Positions 9,884 to 18,631 of a stretch of DNA of 22,725 nucleotides are shown piece by piece. Position 1 is the stretch's first letter. Each line of letters starts with the position of its first letter. The translations under genes were made by a program, and so were the position numbers. The notes beneath the pieces were generated by a model. It searched no databases, had not been told where the DNA came from, and saw nothing but the letters and a program-made list of their open reading frames with translations. Origin of the DNA: Dimorphilus gyrociliatus (Eukaryota; Annelida; Polychaeta; Dinophilidae); the NCBI GenBank assembly GCA_904063045.1, contig CAJFCJ010000161.1:1-22725 (forward strand), given 5' to 3'.

Positions 9884-11761
9884 TTATCCAGAAACACAAA
9901 ATAAAACAACAGATGTCATTTTATATTTGTCACTATAGACAGGATTTGCAGACACCACTGAAACAATATCTGCTTCTTCCAGTTGAAGTAGTCCTGTCCT
10001 ACTCATAGTGTGAAAGGCTGGAAATACATTTCTTACATTGAACATTCTCAATTTTATCTCATCATTTACAAACACTTCAACAAGTGATTGACTATAAGGA
10101 TGAATTCCAACTGAAATATCAATAAAGTATAGGCCAGCCACAGCAACATGGTATGTATTATCTGATGAACTCCAAGAGAGTGTACTATCCAAGGCAATGG
10201 TATCATAGGCAATTCTTATTTTAGACACAATCTGTTGAGTAGATGTTCTAAAAGCAAAGAATGCTGGATATTCATCAGTTACATTCAACTTGAATCCTGT
10301 CATATATAAACTTATGTATCTGTTCTCTATTTGACCACTTATAAATTTGTAACCAATTTTATCAAGGGCTTCCAACTCGACAAGAAATCCTCTAGTTACC
10401 TGACTTGAACCAGTGTCCACTCTGTGTCCTTTACCTAGACAATATTCAGGTATAACTGTGTCATTATTTATGACAAGACCAATTTCAACAGAGCTACGTA
10501 CATTACCTGCTCCCATGTTTATATAGTACCAACCCTTAGTTGACACAGATAAATAGAGTTGATTTTCACCATAGCTAACACCACGCAAAGAAACAGCATT
10601 ACTAAGGGATACAATACTTGGGCGAACTATTGCTGCATTGTTGTAAACAAAGAAGACATTGTTTGTTTCATAATGAAAAGCTAGCCAAGATGTCTCACTG
10701 CCTTCAGTTGACCCAATTACTGATACATTGACACCCAGTAATGTATGGATATCAGTTACAAGTCTATAGTTAAAAACTCCAGTTCAAGACAGTGTAAATG
10801 AACTTTCTTCATGATGCTTAAAAACTGCAAATGATTCCCTTGGCTTTGTTCTCAGTGTGATTAGTCTGGTCCCCATGCTGCCTGTTGCAGTCAGGGACAT
10901 AAAATAAAATCCAGGCTCCTTAATCTTTAATGAATTTGTTGAAATATTCAACATTTCATTATTGTTAAAATTAATTCTTTGCCATTTAAAATGTTCAGAA
11001 GCAGTCACTGACTCTCTAACAAATGATACCATAAAAGATGGATTTTTATATGATGTGCAAGGTGTACTGGAACATATGTCTATATCAACTGAATTGCCAG
11101 AGCAGTCAGCACCTCCATTTGCTGGTGGTGGATTTGTACAACTTCTTACATGAGTTCTAAGACCAGGACCACAGGCTGGTCTACAACTAGACCATGCTGA
11201 CCATTGAGACCACCCACCAGCTAATTCACATTTAGCTTCTTCATGTCCAACACACGTCCTTAAATTACAATCTCTAACATTTAATGATGGACTGACATAA
11301 TGTCCTGTTGGACACATTTGTGGCCAGGAGACGTTTTGGTGGCAGTGATAATATTGTCTGCAGTCATTAAAATTTGGATAGGTTCCATCTTCCTTACCTT
11401 CGCATTCTGAATTCTTCAAATAGCAGAGTTCATTGTTATTGCCATTTTTAGAGCATTCTTCAACAATTTTCTTATTTATGATAGGTAGTGAATTTTTCCC
11501 AGGACAATTAGCCAGTTCTGGTTGTACACAAGCTGTGTATTGGCAATTGTATGAATAGATGGTAAAAAGTAGTCCAGGAGGACATTGCTGCATATGAGAG
11601 GTTCCATTGATGCAATGATAGTAGATACTGCAGTAATTTGGATCTCCAAAGACACCATCAATGGGTTTTAGGTTTGAATTTATAGGACATTGAAATGCTG
11701 AATTAGTTGAAAATGCAGACAACAGAATTACTGTAAAAAACACATATAAGTGAATTTTCAT
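9884..11761 (-). CDS. Secreted CBM14(x2)-TSP1-C1q-like(x3) protein, one internal TGA
   Basis: One uninterrupted reading phase of 625 codons from ATG 11761 to TAA 9884-9886, with a single TGA at 10784-10786 (codon 326). Residues 1-22 are a signal peptide (MKIHLYVFFTVILLSAFSTNSA). Two six-cysteine peritrophin-A/CBM14 chitin-binding domains follow at about 24-86 and 115-178. Next is a thrombospondin type 1 repeat at about 182-235, with the W-x2-W-x2-W motif and CGPGLRTHVRSC. Then come three C1q/TNF-like beta-sandwich domains at about 240-370, 372-500 and 500-625 (PGFYF, KGWYYI and AGLYFI strands, ending VVLFCVSG). It probably acts outside the cell, binding chitin or matrix and presenting C1q-like heads. 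There are no introns, unlike its neighbours. The TGA lies where both other C1q-like domains have Arg, so it is probably a nonsense mutation in an otherwise intact gene. A truncated 325-aa product lacking the last two and a half C1q domains is the alternative. Confidence 0.85.
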
Positions 11762-11815
11762 ATTGTCTAATTGTCACCTGAATCCAATTTGAACGAAACA
11801 AGTCAACAAAATATT

Positions 11816-11823
11816 ATTTTATA
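11816..11823 (-). promoter_or_regulatory. TATA box of the CBM14-TSP1-C1q-like gene
   Basis: On minus the sequence TATAAAAT lies about 55 nt upstream of the ATG at 11761, implying a 5' leader of about 25 nt. The small intact PAN gene at 21 kb has a similar arrangement. Confidence 0.5.
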
Positions 11824-12872
11824 GGCTTGAATTGTCTATCACGTGACCTCTAATCATTAACTAAAGAAAAAGGGCAGTGTTGAACTAATAAAAGTTGTTT
11901 ATTTTTTGATCAGTGTGTCAAAAGTATTTGTTTTCCCTAGATAAAAGAATTCTTATATTTATTATCAGATTATAAATGTGTCAAAGGTTAAAAGTAAGTG
12001 TTTCATATATAATATAAAAAAATATCTTTATAATAACTCCAATGAACAATCTATCAGTTGGGGAAATTTAGGTGACAATTTCTCTTTGAAATTATTCATT
12101 CTAGTCATATTTAACTCCTTACATACTTAAAATCCTAAAAGTTCAGCAGGAATAAAAGTAGATATTTATCAACTGAAAGATTATAAATTGTACTTTCATC
12201 TAACCTCTCATAGACTTAATATGAGATTAATAATCTGATAATAAAGTTATTAAAGTCAAAATATAGAATACAATAGATTATGAATTGGGTTTATTCTCAA
12301 AATGAAACAATTGATACATTGATGCTAATTTCAAAGTATTATCAATGAGTCTTTTCTTCATTTGGGATAGTATAATCTAATACTTTCTCTTTAATGTCCT
12401 TTGACTAAGTAGTTTTTAAGAGAAAACCTTCAATTGTTGATATGTCCTAAGAGAATGTAGTCACCAATCATTCGATTTGTTCAGGTCTTATCCTTCTCCT
12501 TCAGCACAACATGTATCTGACAGTATGTAACAACTGATATTTTGATTAATGACTTACGAGTATGACAGACAGGAGCAGGTGAAACAGATGCAACAGAAAA
12601 CATCCACAAATCAGTGCTTTTACCCTAACCCTAATCCAGCCCTTAGCTGTACCTAACCTTTTCTATTACCCCTAACCTTCTTAAAATTTAAGAAGGCTGT
12701 GGAAAGCCGCCATTTTTAGATATGCAATGGATATGGATAGGAAAATACTGACACACTGAAATTACCCAACTGCATATTTGCCAATTGTATGAATTTATTT
12801 ATTTATATTTGTTTATTATGAGGAATTAAAGCGTAGCTGAGTGAAACAATTACTTCGATAGGAATAACTAAG
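11824..12872. other. Intergenic with telomere-like and palindromic motifs
   Basis: No gene seen. At 12622-12680 several CCCTAA/CCTAACC motifs occur, including CCCTAACCCTAA. The sequence that follows it resembles the interior of the MITE at 19.7 kb, which also holds CCCTAACCCTAA followed by AGCCC. At 12676-12696 a perfect palindrome of two 10-base arms around one base (CCTTCTTAAA and its complement) occurs. Shortly after is a CCGCCATTTT motif. These look like remnants of small transposons rather than regulatory DNA. Confidence 0.4.
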
Positions 12873-12881
12873 GGTCAGCTC
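12873..12881. repeat. Left 9-bp target-site duplication of MULE
   Basis: GGTCAGCTC, repeated exactly at 15666-15674 on the other side of the element. Nine base pairs is the usual duplication length of MULE transposition. Confidence 0.9.
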
Positions 12882-12888
12882 GAATTAT

Positions 12889-13028
12889 GGAGAAAACGTC
12901 CACTGGAGAAAACGTCCACTGGAGAAAACGTCCACTGATTGGAGAAAACGTCCACTGGAGAAAACGTCCACTGATTGGAGAAAACGTCCACTGGTTGGAG
13001 AAAACGTCCACTGGAGAAAATGTCCACT
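12889..13028 (+). repeat. Left TIR: eight tandem units of GGAGAAAACGTCCACT
   Basis: Eight copies of the 16-bp unit, some separated by a 4-bp insert (GATT or GGTT), giving mixed 16- and 20-bp periods. The innermost copy has one C-to-T change (AAAATGTCC). Such terminal arrays are likely multiple transposase binding sites. The unit count is read directly from the sequence. Confidence 0.95.
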
Positions 13029-13438
13029 ATGTGAAGAATATATTAAAAAATACTTTTTCAAATTTAAATTTTTATTATTGATTTTGAGATATATCCAATA
13101 CATTCCCATAATGCAATCACTTTTGGTAGCCATTTTGAAATCCAGACAGGAAACAGTTCTGGGATCTTCTATGTTTTTCATGGAAAGTGAATATTGTGCA
13201 TATTTCATCTACAATTTTTCAGAATTTTTTGCAGTTTGAAATATATTTCACTATTGAAAACCATCAGACAAAACACAAACTTTAGAATTGATATCAGTAA
13301 GTTATAGAATATTGTGTTGAAATGATTTATTTATAAATTAGCTTTATTTTTATAGCAGCCATTTTGTTTATCATTATTGTTAATTGTTTAATTTTTAAAT
13401 TTATACAGTTGGTTATTGATAGAGATTCCAAATTGAAC

Positions 13439-15389
13439 ATGGCACCAATTTGTTACATTTGTGAAGAGAGAATATATGGAAGACAAAATCAAGAGAAATG
13501 TCAGCTTTGCTGTCATTTATTTAAAATACATAAAAAATGTTTGGATTATAAAGGTTTGTTTAAGTTTTTTGTCACTATCCTTCCTTACAAATATGTTTTT
13601 ATATTTTTTCACAGATCAATCATTTTATTGTAACATTTGCTGTGACATATCAATGAAGAAATGCATTGTTGCACTTCAAAGGCTACCTTCTAGTGCATCT
13701 GCTAATGAAGAAATAAGACAAACACCAAATTTTGATACAGCAAATAATAGAAATGAGCAAACTATTGTTTGTGAAAATCATTGTGGAAATTCAAGTGGAA
13801 ATGATACAAATGCCAGTATTATGGAATCACACAATGTTTTAGTTGAAGATCTTCCAGCTCAGCAAAATAATATGATGGAAGTTTCATTTATAGTTTCTCC
13901 AAAATCAGATTGTGAGAAAGAAAGTTATTCATTTAAAATCTTAAAGGGAATGAGCCAGAAAGGAAAAGATTTGTTACTTTTCAACAATTTCTGCTACAAT
14001 ATTAAAGAAAAAAGAAACAAGACAACATTCTGGATATGCAGTGTTAGGAACAAAAGAAACAAATGTTCAGCAACAGTTAGTCAGCATGGGAACAGTTTTT
14101 ATCCTGGAAAGTTATCCCATTCTCATGAAAGAGTACCTGATTTGGAACAAAAAATAATGATTAGGAATGAACTAAAAAATGCTTGTAATAAAGATATCAG
14201 TAGTTCAAGAAAACGTTTAGCTGAAGATGTTCTGGTGAAACATTGTAGTTCTGGTGAAGTTATTCCATCTCTAGATAATTGTACAAGACTGGCAAACTGG
14301 ACAAGAAAGAAGTTTAGACCAGCTGAACCTCAAAGTATTCACTTCAACTTGGCTAAAACTTTTATTCCTGATGATTTTTTACAAATGGATATACAAATGG
14401 AGAATGATAGAATACTAATATTTTCAACTACAAAGCAAATTGAATTATTATCTAAAGGCAAAATATGGTTTATGGATGGCACATTTAAATGTGTGAAAGA
14501 CCCTTTTTATCAACTTTTTTCTATTCATGGATTTATAAAAAAAAATGGAGAAATAAAACAAATTCCAATGGCTTTTGCTTTTATGGGATCTAAGAGAAAG
14601 ACAGCCTACAAGAAATTATTTAAGGTACAATAATTTTGCATTTTAAATTGAATAATCTAATTTGTTAAATTAACAGGCAATACAAGATTTAACAAATGGG
14701 CATAGCCCCAAAAAAGTTGTTGTAGACTTTGAAAAAGCTATTTGGAAAGCACTATCATTCACTTATCCTGAAGCAAACATTAAAGGGTGTGTTTTTCACT
14801 GGACACAGGCAATATACAGAAAGATTCAAGTAATACTTTAATTTAATATTTGAGGTCTAGATAGAACTGACATATTTATTTCCAGGAATTAGGATTATGT
14901 AAGATGTACAAGGAGAAAAAAGCTGAATATAGAATCATGAAGAAATTAATGGCATTACCATTCCTGCCCTCTGATCTGATAGAACCAACATTTAAGACTA
15001 TTAAAGAAATAAGTCCTATTGAAATGAAGTCTCTATTGGAGTACATTGAGACACAATGGATAAATGGATTTTATAAACCAGAGGTATGGTCTGTTTATGG
15101 TGAGGCTATAAGGACAAATAATGATCTTGAAGGATGGCATCACAGGCTTAACAAGAATCTTTGCTCTAACACTGCATTCTATTTGCTTTTAGATGAACTG
15201 AAAAGAGAAGCTGATCTGATAAAGCTATATAAAAAATTACTGAGTGAAAAGAAAATTTGTAGACAGCAAAGAAAAGCATATCAGAATATTCAGAGCAAAA
15301 TATTCAGCTTATGGGAACAATTTGAAATTGCCTCAATTACCTCCCTGGACTTACTTGATAAAGCTTCTGACATTTATTCACCAGTTTAA
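13439..15389 (+). CDS. MULE transposase with PHD-like finger and FLYWCH domain, four exons, intact
   Basis: Exons 13439-13553, 13615-14624, 14677-14829 and 14886-15389, with introns of 61, 52 and 56 nt and matching phases, give 593 aa. Residues 5-48 form a C4HC3 PHD-like zinc finger (C5, C8, C21, C24, H31, C34, C44, C47) split by intron 1. Residues 49-140 are an acidic Asn/Ser-rich linker. Residues about 144-211 are a FLYWCH zinc finger (W178, C180, C189, H207, H209). From about 300 comes the MULE DDE domain, with D326 in WFMDGTF, D392 in VVVDFEKA, a conserved CVFHWTQA between catalytic Asp and Glu, and E508 in NNDLEGWH. The enzyme cuts and joins element ends in the nucleus, and the two fingers probably bind DNA or chromatin. 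ATG 13439 was chosen because it starts directly before the finger. An upstream in-frame ATG at 13364 is possible but adds no domain. Confidence 0.9.
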
Positions 15390-15572
15390 AATACCTTTAT
15401 TCTTTAATGTTGTTACACTGTTGTCAATCATTCTTGTTATATTGCTTCTTTTTACTTAATCAATATATTAATATTTAAATATTTGTAATTCTTATTATTC
15501 ATTTTTTCCTGTCAAATTGCTCTAAAAACTCCATCTATCAAATATCTTATATCTTACTTTGAAGTTTTATAA

Positions 15573-15658
15573 TGGATGTTTTCTCCAGTGGACGTTTTCT
15601 CCAAGCAGTGGACGTTTTCTCCAAACAGTGGACGTTTTCTCCAGTGGACGTTTTCTCC
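15573..15658 (-). repeat. Right TIR: five inverted units of GGAGAAAACGTCCACT
   Basis: On plus this reads as repeated AGTGGACGTTTTCTCC, with 4-bp inserts (AAGC, AAAC) in two places. The innermost copy carries the same C-to-T change (GGATGTTTTC) as the innermost left unit. The array is shorter than the left one, so the two ends differ in copy number. Confidence 0.93.
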
Positions 15659-15665
15659 TGTACCC

Positions 15666-15674
15666 GGTCAGCTC
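15666..15674. repeat. Right 9-bp target-site duplication of MULE
   Basis: GGTCAGCTC, identical to 12873-12881. The rejoined flanks form an interrupted palindrome (TAAGGGTCAGC ... GCTGTTCACCCTTA). Confidence 0.9.
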
Positions 15675-16449
15675 ATTGCTGTTCACCCTTAAGGGATAGA
15701 CATTTAAAGTAATTGTAAAAAAGACAGTCATTGAAAGCATAGTTTAATACATTATTCCTACTTTGGATTTGTTATGGCCTGCTCTGGGTAAGATTTCACT
15801 CAATATTTATATGTTGATTCAAAGATTGAAGATTTACTCTAAGAAGGTTTTAACAAAACTTGTAGTTTTCCATAGTTTAAGCTAGTAAAAAGTTACTTGA
15901 TTGTTTTGGAGGTCTAGGAAAAACAATGGGATTTCTTAATCATGAAAACAATTTCAAAGTGTCTGGGTCATTCATATTGCTGTAAATCCAGGATCATGCT
16001 ATGTACTAAAAGGTAACAGACAAAAAAAAATAATATAATATCATTAAATGCATCATACATACATCATGTGATTACTTCTAGATTTACAGAAAAAATTCTT
16101 TCATAGCACAACCAATTTTGAAAAAAGGATGCCTCATTTACAAGTCATATGTATATGTAAGATGATCAATGTGAAAAATTGATCCTCTGCTTTGAGCTAC
16201 CAAATAATTTTAGCATGCAGATTTATTGACAAACTTGCGCTAAATCAACCTTACCGGCTACATCTATATTGAAAAAAGTGTCCTATTAATCCCCATGTCA
16301 TAAATCTTTTTATCATTCTCCATCTTGAATGTGTGGATTGATAGATTGATGCATGTAGATATAATGATATATCAATATTTAGACTTTAGATATAAAGGTA
16401 CATTAGAAAGACTTTTATTTTGTAAAGTAGAGCTTTTAGTACTTTAAAA
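15675..16449. other. Flank of MULE, no gene seen
   Basis: A+T-rich unique sequence. Nothing on either strand gives a convincing coding, RNA or repeat signal. Confidence 0.5.
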
Positions 16450-16572
16450 AGAAATCTATTTCGTAGGAAATAGACTCTTTGACTTTAACAAATGGTGGCT
16501 ACTTGAAAATTAATAAAGGAATAAAGAACATGGAAAAGAAGCATGTCAAAGTTGTTACATCTTATTCAATGC
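16450..16572 (+). repeat. Dispersed repeat block a, copy II
   Basis: This matches about 640-760 over some 110 bp at roughly three-quarters identity by eye (TAGGAAATAGA, AACATGGAAAAG, GTTGTTACATCTTATTCAA). One frame here remains open for about 50 codons (through KHVKVVTSYSML), so the block may have been coding, but I do not recognise the protein. Block b of the same repeat appears only at 17650. Confidence 0.6.
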
Positions 16573-16675
16573 TATATTCTGAAGATGCAGTCTTAGTTTG
16601 CAGTGGTACATCATGGCTACATGGACCTAATCTTAGGATTATATTTTATGTGTGAAATAACAGTCTTTCGTATTT

Positions 16676-17013
16676 TTGCTACATGAGAATTATGAAACTG
16701 CCACATTTCATATTTGCTGGTCAGCTCAGAAAATTGTGAACAAGCAAAGGCCAAAAAAGGCCAAGAGCTTCAACCTAACAAACAGAATATTTCCAAATAC
16801 TCCAATTATGTTTGATAGGGAACTTGACATATTCAAAAGCTTCCTGGCAGGAAAAAATGAATAATGAAAATTCCAAATATTTAAATATCAATATATTGAT
16901 TAAGTCAAATGAAACAGTTGTAACATTATTAATTGACAACAGTGCAATGACACTATACAACACAGATATATTAAATAAATGTCAGAAGTCTTATCAAGTA
17001 AATACAGGGAAAT
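16676..17013 (+). pseudogene. Possible retroelement pol relic (retropepsin-like)
   Basis: Two plus-strand frames in different phases. The second contains YLNINILIKSNETVVTLLID followed by NSAMTLYN. This resembles the start of a retroviral-type aspartic protease (beta strands leading to D-T/S-G-A), here as D-N-S-A, so the active-site Gly is lost. No reverse transcriptase, integrase or long terminal repeats are seen. It would be a small dead fragment of an LTR retrotransposon. The resemblance is modest. Confidence 0.3.
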
Positions 17014-17103
17014 GATTGAAGCAATTTCCAATTGTTCCCATAAACTGAATAATTTGCTTTGAATATTGTGATATGCTTTTCTTTTCTGTCTTCAAATTTT
17101 CTA

Positions 17104-17175
17104 AACACTTCTTGTGAATCTTAAATACATGACAGCAAAGCTGGCACTTCTCATGATTTTGTTTTCCATTTATTG
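17104..17175 (-). pseudogene. Inverted fragment of MULE zinc-finger exon 1
   Basis: The minus strand encodes NGKQNHEKCQLCCHVFKIHK followed by KCL, closely matching NQEKCQLCCHLFKIHKKCL of the intact transposase at 13.5 kb at DNA and protein level. The first C-x2-C pair is missing and no splice donor follows. It lies head-to-head with the plus-strand remainder of copy II (17770-18631), so the copy was broken by an inversion or two elements are juxtaposed. The acidic minus-strand frame just beyond it (17184-17414) may be linker sequence. Confidence 0.75.
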
Positions 17176-17649
17176 ACTTTTTTCTATAATTTCAAATTTA
17201 GAGGAATTGCAAAATTTAATATAAGATGGCTTTTTTTTTCAAGTGAGTTTTCTTCAAAATCATTAACTTCAAAATTGGGATCACTCCCTACACTTAAGTT
17301 TGTAATATTAATAGAAGGATTATCAATGTCTATATCTACAATCATAATGAAATGGTATTTGATAATCATTTGTACTATTGTTATCACTGACATTTTCTGC
17401 AGTTTTATCAGCATATTGTATCACTTCTTATGATAATTATAATGGCAGATATTACATTTGAAACCAGTGTTATTTCATTTGATAATTTTTTTACAAATAT
17501 TACTTCAAGCCATACTTTTTTGCAAATTTCTTGATGTTTTGATACTAAAAATAAACTGATAAAGAAGAGTTTTTTTAAGAATGTTAGAATTTGATTTACA
17601 AATTTTAGGAATTAGTTTTAATTTTCCCTATTTTAATAAGAGTGAGTGA

Positions 17650-17745
17650 GTGAGTGCTTTGGTAAGTTGATAAATGATTGGAAAGGACAAATACTGCTCT
17701 GAAGAACGAGAAATTCCTACAATTACAATACAACAAAGTACAGCA
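17650..17745 (+). repeat. Dispersed repeat block b, copy II
   Basis: This matches 775-850 and 9095-9175 (GATAAATGATTGGAAAGGAC, then GAGAAATTCCTACAATTACA). It is preceded by a short GTGA/AGTGAG run (17639-17655). In two of three sites it lies a few hundred bases upstream of the NKSSGK segment of a MULE, so it is probably part of that element family. Confidence 0.65.
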
Positions 17746-17769
17746 TTAGAATGGGCTGAAATGTCATGA

Positions 17770-18631
17770 CCCCATTTGAAAGTAATACTAGTCAAAGAGA
17801 CAATTATACTGATGATTTACATTTCAAAATTTTACCAAATGACAGTCAAAAATGAAAAGATCCTGTCATCCACAAAGAAAGTGTTCTGCAAGTATCAATC
17901 AAAAAAGAAACAATTTTGTAATTGGTAAAGTGAAACACAATCATTCACCATTGAAAAATGCAGAAGAGCAGATTATATTTAGAAAAGATACCAAAGAGAA
18001 CTGCCTTAGTGATAATAAATCATCTGGAAAAAGGATTACAGAAGACATTCTTTTAAAATATTCATATGGGAATTTACACAGGATTAGTAGAAGTAGCCAA
18101 CTATAACAGGTTAAAAAAATAGACCAGCTGAGCTTGATAATGTCAACTTTCAACTTGATTTGACTTTTATACCATAGGGATTTCTAAAGAAAGATATTTA
18201 TTTAAACAATCAAAGAATATTAGTATTTACAACTGATCCTCAGTTAAAACTTTTGTGTAAGGCTAAAATATGATATGTGGATAGTACTTTTAAAATTGCC
18301 AAGGATCCATTTCTCCAAATGTTCTCAATCCACTGATTCTTAAGGAAAAATGGAGAGTTGAAGCAAGTGCCATTGCTTTTTTCATTCTTATCTTTTAAAA
18401 AGAAAAAAGCTTATAAATTACTATTCAAGGTAAGTTATATTTTTAGATACTTAAATCAAAGATAATTTGTGCATTTAGGCTGTAAATGAATCAACTGGTG
18501 ACATCTCTGTTCAAAAAATTGTTTTGGACTATGAGAAGGCCATTTGGAAAAGTATTAGAGACACATGGCCAGATGTTACCATGGTTGGTTGTTCTTTTCA
18601 TTGGTCACAAGCCAGTTTTCAAAAAATTCAG
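17770..18631 (+). pseudogene. Decayed MULE transposase, copy II
   Basis: Colinear with the intact transposase from the FLYWCH region on. LHFKILPNDSQ matches SYSFKILKGMSQ. RKCSASINQKRNNFVIGKVK then HNHS matches the second half of FLYWCH. KSSGKRITEDIL matches SSSRKRLAEDVL. The first-Asp region reads VDSTFKIAKDPFLQMFSIH instead of MDGTFKCVKDP. Several stops and a deletion inside FLYWCH break it. Intron 2 is preserved in position (18430-18478, 49 nt). Exon 3 (18479-18631) is 153 nt, the same length as in the intact copy, and fully open, with VLDYEKAIWKSI and GCSFHWSQASFQKIQ. Exon 4 with the catalytic Glu is absent. The copy is clearly more divergent than a recent duplicate. Confidence 0.85.

Larger units (their letters stand above)
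12882..15665 (+). mobile_element. Complete autonomous MULE (Mutator-like element), 2,784 bp
   Basis: Bounded by an exact 9-bp duplication (GGTCAGCTC). The ends are inverted repeats: left GAATTATGG then AGAAAACGTCCACTGG, and right, read inward, GGGTACAGG then AGAAAACGTCCACTGG. Each end is a tandem array of a 16-bp unit (GGAGAAAACGTCCACT), with eight units on the left and five on the right in inverted orientation. Inside is one transposase gene in plus orientation with intact exons, splice sites and catalytic residues. An identical duplication, regular terminal arrays and an open transposase indicate a recent insertion that may still be mobile. Confidence 0.92.

Noticed and set aside
2978-10786. 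Reassigned nuclear stop codons (TAA as Gln, TGA as Arg)
   Set aside because: TAA ends the C1q-like gene, the MULE transposase and the double-PAN gene exactly where their domains end. No animal nuclear code change of this sort is known.
12889-13028. Regular short repeats suggesting a CRISPR array
   Set aside because: There are no variable spacers of constant length, only 0- or 4-bp inserts. The same unit appears inverted at the far end of the element, and the setting is eukaryotic.
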